A stretch of DNA of 5,410 nt from Betaproteobacteria bacterium. Lineage in GTDB: Bacteria; Pseudomonadota; Gammaproteobacteria; Burkholderiales; CAIKXV01. The notes under the pieces are model-generated. The model did not search any database, was not told the origin of the DNA, and worked only from the letters and a program-made list of their open reading frames with translations. Positions 1 through 5,410 of this stretch are shown piece after piece (the stretch's first letter is position 1; each line of letters begins with the position of its first letter). The translations under genes and the position numbers were made by a program. The stretch spans positions 1 to 5,410 of the forward strand of contig CANGUQ010000291.1 of assembly GCA_947456915.1 (NCBI GenBank). The letters run 5' to 3'.

Positions 1-2906
1 AAGGCAAGGCGATCCAGCTCCACCCGCTGGTCTGGGCAGCGGTCAACGCCGACTTCGACGGGGATCAGATGGCCGTGCACGTGCCGCTGTCGCTCGAGGG
101 GCAGATGGAAGCGCGCACGCTGATGCTGTCGTCGAACAACGTGCTGTCGCCGGCCAACGGCGAACCGATCATCGTGCCGTCGCAGGACATCGTGCTGGGT
201 CTGTACTACGCCACGCGCGAGAAGATCGGCGCGCGCGGCGAGGGCATGATGTTCGTCGACGTGTCTGAGGGCAAGCGCGCCTACGAGACCGGTCAGTGCG
301 AACTGCAGGCGAAGGTGAAGATCCGCATCCGCGAGGTGACGCTGGGCGAGAACGGCGAGAAGATCGAGACGGTCAAGCGCTACGACACGACCGTCGGCCG
401 CGCGCTGCTGTCCGAGATCCTTCCGCCCGGACTGGGGTTCTCGGCGATCAACAAGGCGCTCAAGAAGAAGGAAATCTCGCGCCTCATCAACGGCGCCTTC
501 CGCCGCTGCGGCCTGCGCGAGACCGTGATCTTCGCCGACAAGCTGATGCAGGCGGGCTTCACGCTCGCCACGCGCGCGGGCGTGTCGATCGCGGTAGGCG
601 ACATGCTGGTGCCCGGCGAGAAGGAGAAACTCATCGGCGCGGCGCAGAAGGAGGTGCAGGAGATCGAGGCGCAGTACACCTCGGGCCTGGTCACCCAGGG
701 CGAGCGCTACAACAAGGTCGTCGACATCTGGGGCCGTGCCGGCGATCTGGTCGCCAAGGCGATGATGGAGCAGCTCGGCAGCGAGCCGGTGCTGGTCGAG
801 GAGAACGGCGTCAAGGTGCCGAAGATCGAGAAGGGCAAGCCGGTGATGCAGGAGTCGTTCAACGCCATCTACATGATGGCCGACTCCGGTGCGCGCGGCT
901 CCGCTGCACAGATCCGGCAGCTCGCCGGCATGCGCGGCCTGATGGCCAAGCCTGACGGCTCGATCATCGAGACGCCGATCACGGCGAACTTCCGCGAAGG
1001 TCTGAACGTCCTGCAGTACTTCATTTCCACGCACGGCGCGCGCAAGGGTCTGGCGGACACCGCGCTCAAGACCGCGAACTCCGGCTACCTGACCCGACGG
1101 CTGGTCGACGTCACCCAGGACCTGGTGGTGACCGAGCAGGACTGCGGCACTTCGCTCGGCTTCGCGATGCGTGCGCTGGTCGAGGGCGGCGAGGTGGTCG
1201 AGTCGCTGGGCGAGCGCGTGCTCGGGCGTGTGCTGGCGGCCGATGTCGTGCACCCCGAGACGCAGCAATCGCTGTTCGCTGCGGGCCTGCTGCTCGACGA
1301 GGCGGCGATCGAAACCATCGAATCGCTGGGCATCGATGAGGTGAAGGTACGCACCCCGCTCACCTGCGAGACCCGGTGGGGCCTGTGCGCCAAGTGCTAC
1401 GGGCGCGACCTCGGTCGCGGCCAGATCGCCAACGTCGGCGAGGCGGTGGGCGTGATCGCCGCCCAGTCGATCGGCGAGCCGGGCACGCAGCTGACGATGC
1501 GGACTTTCCACATCGGCGGCGCGGCTTCGCGTACCGCCGTGGCGAGCCTGATCGAGACCAAGTCGGCGGGTACCGTGCGTTTCTCCGGCACGATGCGCTA
1601 CGTGACCAACGCGCGTGGCGAACCGGTCGCGATCTCGCGTTCGGGAGAGGTGCTGGTGGTCGACGAGAGCGGCCGCGAGCGCGAGCGGCACAAGGTGCCG
1701 TACGGCGCAACGCTCACCGCGAAGGACGGCGACACCACCAAGGCCGGTCAGGTGCTGGCCAACTGGGATCCGCACACCCGTCCGATGATCACCGAGTACA
1801 CCGGGCGCATCAAGTTCGAGAACGTGGAAGAGGGGGTGACGGTCGCCCGCCAGATCGACGAGGTGACCGGCCTGTCGACGCTGGTAGTGATCGATCCCAA
1901 GCGCCGCGCGGGCACCCAGACCAAGGGTGTCCGGCCCCAGGTCAAGCTGATCGACGAGGCGGGCAACGAGATCAAGATCGCCCGCACCGAGCAGCCGGTC
2001 ATCTACTCGTTCCAGATCGGCGCGGTGATCAACGTGCGCGACGGCCAGGACGTGTCGGTCGGCGATGTGCTCGCGCGCATCCCGCAGGAGACGTCGAAGA
2101 CGCGCGACATCACCGGCGGTCTGCCGCGCGTGGCCGAACTGTTCGAGGCGCGTTCGCCGAAGGATGCCGGCATGCTTGCCGAGATCACCGGTACCGTTTC
2201 GTTCGGCAAGGACACCAAGGGCAAGCAGCGCCTGGTGATCACCGACATGGACGGCGTGGCGCACGAATTCCTGATCCCCAAGGAAAAGCACGTGCTGGTG
2301 CACGACGGTCTGGTGGTCAACAAGGGCGAGTCGATCGTCGACGGTCCTGCCGATCCGCATGACATCCTGCGTCTGCAGGGGGTCGAGGCACTGGCCCGCT
2401 ACATCATCGACGAGGTGCAGGACGTCTACCGCCTGCAGGGCGTGAAGATCAACGACAAGCACATCGAGGTGATCGTGCGCCAGATGCTGCGGCGGGTGAC
2501 GATCTCCGCGGCGGGCGACACCCGGTTCATCGTCGGCGAGCAGGTCGAGCGCGCCGAGGTGTTCGAGGAGAACGAGAAGGCCGTCGCCGAAGGCAAGACC
2601 CCGGCGGCGTTCGAGTACATGCTGCTCGGCATCACGAAGGCGTCGCTGTCCACCGACTCGTTCATCTCCGCGGCGTCGTTCCAGGAGACCACGCGCGTGC
2701 TCACCGAAGCGGCGATCATGGGCAAGCGCGACGATCTGCGCGGGTTGAAGGAGAACGTCATCGTTGGTCGCCTGATCCCGGCAGGCACCGGACTCGCCTA
2801 TCACAACACCCGCCGCAATCCGCCGGCGAAGGATAGCGAAGGCGTGGTCGGCGAGGTCGTGGAAGCGGTCGAGTCGGGCAACGAATCCGAGCAGCAGGTG
2901 GCTTGA
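1..2906 (+). CDS. rpoC: DNA-directed RNA polymerase subunit beta' (C-terminal ~967 residues, 5' end outside window)
   Basis: This is the large catalytic subunit of RNA polymerase, which carries out transcription with beta, alpha2, omega and a sigma factor. The frame is already open at base 3 (GKAIQLHP...), so the annotated start lies upstream. Seen in order: the catalytic Mg2+ motif NADFDGDQ at 45-68, with all three aspartates; the bridge helix region from about 861 (NAIYMMADSGARGSAA); the second zinc site with cysteines at 1143, 1365, 1386 and 1395; the trigger loop with LTMRTFHIGG at 1491-1520, its Met at 1497 and His at 1509 matching E. coli M932 and H936; then about 190 residues (roughly 1530-2094) matching the proteobacterial SI3 insertion; TGGLPRVAELFEAR after it; and the conserved C-terminal block LLGITKASLSTDSFISAA from 2622. 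From the Met after DFDGDQ there are 945 residues against 942 in E. coli, so the full protein should be near 1,410 residues and is intact here. The tail after GLAYH is variable and acidic. rpoB is expected upstream. Confidence 0.98.
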   Translation, partial: GKAIQLHPLVWAAVNADFDGDQMAVHVPLSLEGQMEARTLMLSSNNVLSPANGEPIIVPSQDIVLGLYYATREKIGARGEGMMFVDVSEGKRAYETGQCELQAKVKIRIREVTLGENGEKIETVKRYDTTVGRALLSEILPPGLGFSAINKALKKKEISRLINGAFRRCGLRETVIFADKLMQAGFTLATRAGVSIAVGDMLVPGEKEKLIGAAQKEVQEIEAQYTSGLVTQGERYNKVVDIWGRAGDLVAKAMMEQLGSEPVLVEENGVKVPKIEKGKPVMQESFNAIYMMADSGARGSAAQIRQLAGMRGLMAKPDGSIIETPITANFREGLNVLQYFISTHGARKGLADTALKTANSGYLTRRLVDVTQDLVVTEQDCGTSLGFAMRALVEGGEVVESLGERVLGRVLAADVVHPETQQSLFAAGLLLDEAAIETIESLGIDEVKVRTPLTCETRWGLCAKCYGRDLGRGQIANVGEAVGVIAAQSIGEPGTQLTMRTFHIGGAASRTAVASLIETKSAGTVRFSGTMRYVTNARGEPVAISRSGEVLVVDESGRERERHKVPYGATLTAKDGDTTKAGQVLANWDPHTRPMITEYTGRIKFENVEEGVTVARQIDEVTGLSTLVVIDPKRRAGTQTKGVRPQVKLIDEAGNEIKIARTEQPVIYSFQIGAVINVRDGQDVSVGDVLARIPQETSKTRDITGGLPRVAELFEARSPKDAGMLAEITGTVSFGKDTKGKQRLVITDMDGVAHEFLIPKEKHVLVHDGLVVNKGESIVDGPADPHDILRLQGVEALARYIIDEVQDVYRLQGVKINDKHIEVIVRQMLRRVTISAAGDTRFIVGEQVERAEVFEENEKAVAEGKTPAAFEYMLLGITKASLSTDSFISAASFQETTRVLTEAAIMGKRDDLRGLKENVIVGRLIPAGTGLAYHNTRRNPPAKDSEGVVGEVVEAVESGNESEQQVA

Positions 2907-2932
2907 CAGGGGAGCTTTCGGACCCCTAAACT
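2903..2932 (+). promoter_or_regulatory. Candidate sigma70-type promoter of the str operon, overlapping the rpoC stop codon
   Basis: A perfect -35 hexamer TTGACA (2903-2908) contains the rpoC stop TGA (2904-2906). After an 18-bp spacer comes TAAACT (2927-2932), which matches the -10 consensus at 4 of 6 positions including the key first T, second A and last T. The discriminator that follows, CGCGGTC, is GC-rich, a feature of promoters repressed by ppGpp/DksA in proteobacteria. Transcription would start near 2937-2940, giving a leader of about 475 nt before rpsL. No other comparable -35/-10 pair was seen between rpoC and rpsL. A separate promoter ahead of rpsL is expected from str operons elsewhere. 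The start site is inferred, not shown. Confidence 0.6.
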
Positions 2933-2948
2933 CGCGGTCTTTTTTCCA

Positions 2949-2972
2949 CCTCTCTCCGGCGACGGAGAGAGG
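2949..2972 (+). other. Perfect 10-bp hairpin with GCGA (GNRA) tetraloop
   Basis: CCTCTCTCCG (2949-2958) and CGGAGAGAGG (2963-2972) are exact inverse complements around the loop GCGA, a stable GNRA tetraloop. If transcription starts near 2939, this stem begins about ten bases into the leader, where it could protect the 5' end. It could instead pause or partly end read-through from rpoBC, but only scattered T residues follow it (CGTGTTTCC), so a full intrinsic terminator is not supported. Confidence 0.7.
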
Positions 2973-2973
2973 C

Positions 2974-3002
2974 GTGTTTCCGCCGATTTCCGGCGGGGAC
3001 AC
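2974..3002 (+). other. 12-bp hairpin directly after the GNRA hairpin
   Basis: GTGTTTCCGCCG (2974-2985) pairs with CGGCGGGGACAC (2991-3002) around the loop ATTTC. Ten pairs are Watson-Crick and two are G-U wobbles, so the stem is complete as RNA on the + strand but interrupted if read from the other strand. One base separates it from the preceding hairpin. No T-tract follows. The wobble pairs hint that the transcribed RNA is what matters, though that is inference. Confidence 0.6.
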
Positions 3003-3011
3003 ACAACGGCG

Positions 3012-3029
3012 GCCGGCACTCGTGCCGGT
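3012..3029 (+). other. Short inverted repeat in leader
   Basis: CCGGCAC (3013-3019) and GTGCCGG (3022-3028) are perfect inverse complements. As RNA the likely form is a 6-bp stem with loop CUCG, extended by an outer G-U pair. It is the third hairpin in a row in the proximal leader. In DNA this rich in G and C, such a repeat can arise by chance. Confidence 0.4.
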
Positions 3030-3051
3030 GGTCGGTGATTCTGGTTCTTGT

Positions 3052-3078
3052 GGCCTGTCGCGCGGCTGCGAACAGGCC
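3052..3078 (+). other. Inverted repeat GGCCTGT/ACAGGCC in leader
   Basis: GGCCTGT (3052-3058) pairs with ACAGGCC (3072-3078). CGC (3059-3061) can continue the stem with GCG (3068-3070) past a bulged A at 3071, leaving a six-base loop. A competing stem, CCCC (3077-3080) with GGGG (3085-3088), shares two bases with it. No T-tract follows. Function unknown. Confidence 0.4.
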
Positions 3079-3275
3079 CCGACCGGGGTGTGCAGCAGGG
3101 CCCCGGAGGCGCGTTTCGAGACGGGCGGCGACACCCGGACGTTCGTGCCGGTAGCTCGGGCGGCAGACGAGCACCGTGCGAGCCCCGCGCGGTCCCGCAG
3201 CAGTCGAAAACGCAGGAATGCACGTTCCCCGCGATCGTGTCGGCGCCCGTGAGGGCGAGGCAGCAGTCGCGGGTG

Positions 3276-3295
3276 CCGGCCCGCCAGCGGGCCGG
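3276..3295 (+). other. 8-bp all-GC hairpin in distal leader
   Basis: CCGGCCCG (3276-3283) and CGGGCCGG (3288-3295) form a perfect all-G/C stem around CCAG. It lies about 120 bases upstream of the rpsL start. It is followed by AGGGCGGACG rather than T residues, so it is not an intrinsic terminator. Function unknown. Confidence 0.45.
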
Positions 3296-3414
3296 AGGGC
3301 GGACGAGGAGGCGAAGTACTGCCGCCGAGTCCGCCTGCACCCATGCAATCACGGTTTGTTGTTTCTGCAACGCGGACGGCGATGTTGCCGCCCGCCAATC
3401 TGATGGCTGACCCA

Positions 3415-3792
<378 letters not shown>

Positions 3793-3806
3793 GCGGCCTC
3801 GTCTGC

Positions 3807-3831
3807 GGACCGCCTGCACCGGCACCGGTCC
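3807..3831 (+). promoter_or_regulatory. rpsL-rpsG intercistronic stem-loop, candidate S7 autoregulatory target
   Basis: GGACCG (3807-3812) and CGGTCC (3826-3831) form a perfect outer stem. TGC (3815-3817) and GCA (3822-3824) form an inner stem with loop ACCG, separated by a small internal loop. In E. coli, S7 binds the structured rpsL-rpsG spacer and represses translation of rpsG and genes after it. This spacer (121 bases) has the right place and similar size. I see a plausible structure but did not align it to the known S7 site, so the role is inference from position. Confidence 0.35.
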
Positions 3832-3899
3832 ACGCGAAGCACCTGCAGTTCGACACACGCCGCAAAACACAGTATTTCCTTTCAGGGCAGCAGCAGTTC

Positions 3900-3904
3900 A
3901 AGGA
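3900..3904 (+). promoter_or_regulatory. Shine-Dalgarno of rpsG
   Basis: AAGGA lies nine bases before the ATG at 3914, a normal strength and spacing. It confirms that start and contrasts with rpsL, which has no such site. Confidence 0.8.
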
Positions 3905-3913
3905 ACGCCACAC

Positions 3914-4384
3914 ATGCCACGTCGTCGCGAAGTTCCCAAACGCCAGATCCTGCCGGACCCGAAGTTCAGCAGCCAGGAGGTCGCCAAGTTCATCAACGTG
4001 CTGATGACCCGCGGCAAGAAATCGGTTGCCGAGCGGATCATCTACGGCGCACTCGAGCAGCTCGGCAAGAAGTCCGGGAAGGATCCGCTCGAGCTGTTCA
4101 GCCAGGCGCTGGGCAACATCCGGCCGATGGTCGAGGTGAAGAGCCGCCGTGTCGGTGGAGCGAACTACCAGGTTCCGGTCGAGGTGCGTCCGGTCCGTCG
4201 CACCGCACTCGCAATGCGCTGGCTGCGCGAAGCCGCGCGCAAGCGCGGCGAGAAGTCCATGGGTCAGCGTCTCGCCAACGAAATCGCCGAAGCGGCCGAG
4301 GGCCGCGGTGGCGCGATCAAGAAGCGCGAGGAAGTGCACCGCATGGCTGAAGCCAACAAGGCGTTCTCGCACTACCGCTTCTGA
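3914..4384 (+). CDS. rpsG: 30S ribosomal protein S7
   Basis: S7 is a primary 16S rRNA-binding protein that starts assembly of the 30S head and lines the E site and mRNA exit channel. The product is 156 residues, the usual bacterial length, from MPRRREVPKRQILPDPKF to FSHYRF. Typical blocks are visible: FINVLMTRGKKSVAERIIY (about 36-54), the ANYQVPVEVRP beta-hairpin region (about 83-93), ALAMRWLREAARKR (about 98-111) and KREEVHRMAEANKAFSHYRF at the C-terminus. No frameshift or truncation is seen. It lies 121 bases after rpsL and 165 before fusA, in the standard str order. In E. coli S7 is the translational repressor of this operon, and the stem-loop at 3807-3831 is a possible target here. Confidence 0.98.
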   Translation: MPRRREVPKRQILPDPKFSSQEVAKFINVLMTRGKKSVAERIIYGALEQLGKKSGKDPLELFSQALGNIRPMVEVKSRRVGGANYQVPVEVRPVRRTALAMRWLREAARKRGEKSMGQRLANEIAEAAEGRGGAIKKREEVHRMAEANKAFSHYRF

Positions 4385-4440
4385 CGTCTGCCGGGTCCGT
4401 GCGTCGACCGATGCACGCCCGCCGGCTCGACGACTGTTCA

Positions 4441-4467
4441 GTGCCCTGCCCGGGCACGGGCGCCCGG
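4441..4467 (+). other. Two mutually exclusive GC hairpins in the rpsG-fusA spacer
   Basis: GTGCCC (4441-4446) pairs with GGGCAC (4452-4457). Alternatively CCGGGC (4450-4455) pairs with GCCCGG (4462-4467). The two stems share bases 4452-4455, so only one can form at a time. No T-tract follows either, so neither is an intrinsic terminator. They could affect mRNA processing or fusA translation, or simply reflect the base composition. Confidence 0.35.
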
Positions 4468-4480
4468 AACCGCAGTCCCA

Positions 4481-4500
4481 CCGCTGGTGCCCCGCTGGTG
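4481..4500 (+). repeat. Short tandem direct repeat CCGCTGGTG x2
   Basis: CCGCTGGTG occurs at 4481-4489 and again at 4492-4500, with a period of 11 bases, between rpsG and fusA. It is probably a small slippage duplication. No function is evident. Confidence 0.6.
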
Positions 4501-4535
4501 TAACCCGGCGATCCCGGATTGACGCCAACCAACGC

Positions 4536-4540
4536 AAAGG
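4536..4540 (+). promoter_or_regulatory. Shine-Dalgarno of fusA, supporting the GTG start
   Basis: AAAGG lies nine bases before GTG at 4550. An in-frame TGA at 4520-4522 with no ATG, GTG or TTG between leaves this GTG as the only sensible start. The site is moderate in strength. Confidence 0.65.
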
Positions 4541-4549
4541 TCTTACCAA

Positions 4550-5410
<861 letters not shown>

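Larger units (their letters stand above)
2907..3414 (+). other. Long structured rpoC-rpsL intergenic region, probable 5' leader of the str mRNA
   Basis: These 508 bases hold no convincing gene. The open frames here (for example 2974-3252 and 3048-3410) are rich in Arg, Ala, Pro and Gly, as GC-rich noncoding DNA typically is, and resemble no protein I know. What is visible is the promoter candidate at its left edge, two adjacent strong hairpins (2949-3002), smaller inverted repeats (3013-3028, 3052-3078) and an 8-bp GC stem (3276-3295). No tRNA, known riboswitch or clear intrinsic terminator was recognised. Only the last 70 bases or so (about 3340-3410) are less GC-rich. The region most likely separates rpoBC from the str operon while still allowing read-through. 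Confidence 0.6.

Noticed and set aside
1376..2362. 328-residue + strand open frame within rpoC.
   Set aside because: It overlaps conserved rpoC sequence in another frame and gives an Arg/Gly/Asp-rich product typical of shadow frames.
2908..2945. Possible intrinsic terminator after rpoC: GACC (2921-2924) with GGTC (2936-2939), followed by TTTTTT; also AGGGG (2908-2912) with CCCCT (2923-2927).
   Set aside because: The stem touching the T-run has only four or five pairs and an 11-base loop. The other stem is not followed by T residues. The two exclude each other and overlap a better-supported promoter. A weak attenuator cannot be ruled out.
2974..3252. 92-residue open frame in the rpoC-rpsL region starting at GTG.
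   Set aside because: There is no proper ribosome site, its start lies in a hairpin, and its composition matches GC-rich noncoding DNA.
3343..3414. N-terminally extended rpsL start at ATG 3343 (24 extra residues).
   Set aside because: S12 proteins start at MPTINQ or equivalent. The extension is not S12-like and has no ribosome site.
4519..4547. TTGACG before fusA as a possible internal promoter.
   Set aside because: No acceptable -10 hexamer lies 16-18 bases downstream.

Overview
The window is a stretch of ordinary, very conserved core-genome DNA from a high-GC betaproteobacterium. It carries the 3' two-thirds of rpoC (RNA polymerase beta'), then the start of the str (streptomycin) operon: rpsL (S12), rpsG (S7) and the first 287 codons of fusA (EF-G). 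All genes are on the + strand. The betaproteobacterial call rests on S12 starting MPTINQL with 125 residues (gammaproteobacteria usually start MATxNQL with 124), a 156-residue S7, and EF-G stretches such as DRTGANFFKV and MKAIFWDEASQGMKF. I cannot place it more finely than class; Burkholderiales, Rhodocyclales or a relative all remain possible.

Layout. 1-2906: rpoC, entering already open and running from just before the catalytic NADFDGD motif to the stop. 2907-3414: a 508-bp region without a convincing gene. A good sigma70-type promoter candidate (TTGACA, 18-bp spacer, TAAACT) lies across the rpoC stop codon, so the region is probably the roughly 475-nt leader of the str mRNA. It begins with two back-to-back strong hairpins and holds several more. 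3415-3792: rpsL, with no visible Shine-Dalgarno. 3793-3913: an rpsL-rpsG spacer with a stem-loop, in the position where S7 represses its own operon in E. coli. 3914-4384: rpsG. 4385-4549: an rpsG-fusA spacer with competing hairpins and a short direct repeat. 4550-5410: fusA from a GTG start, cut by the window edge.

The genes form one functional unit, the transcription and translation core. rpoC ends the rpoBC transcription unit. S12 (decoding centre), S7 (30S head, E site) and EF-G (translocation) are made together, and tuf probably follows outside the window, as in other proteobacteria. I see no mobile element, CRISPR array, tRNA, rRNA, defence system or foreign gene. All proteins look intact and typical, and nothing suggests an undescribed system. 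What deserves a second look is regulatory: the promoter in the rpoC stop codon, the structured leader, the SD-less rpsL start with an upstream open frame ending at TGATG, and the intercistronic structures.
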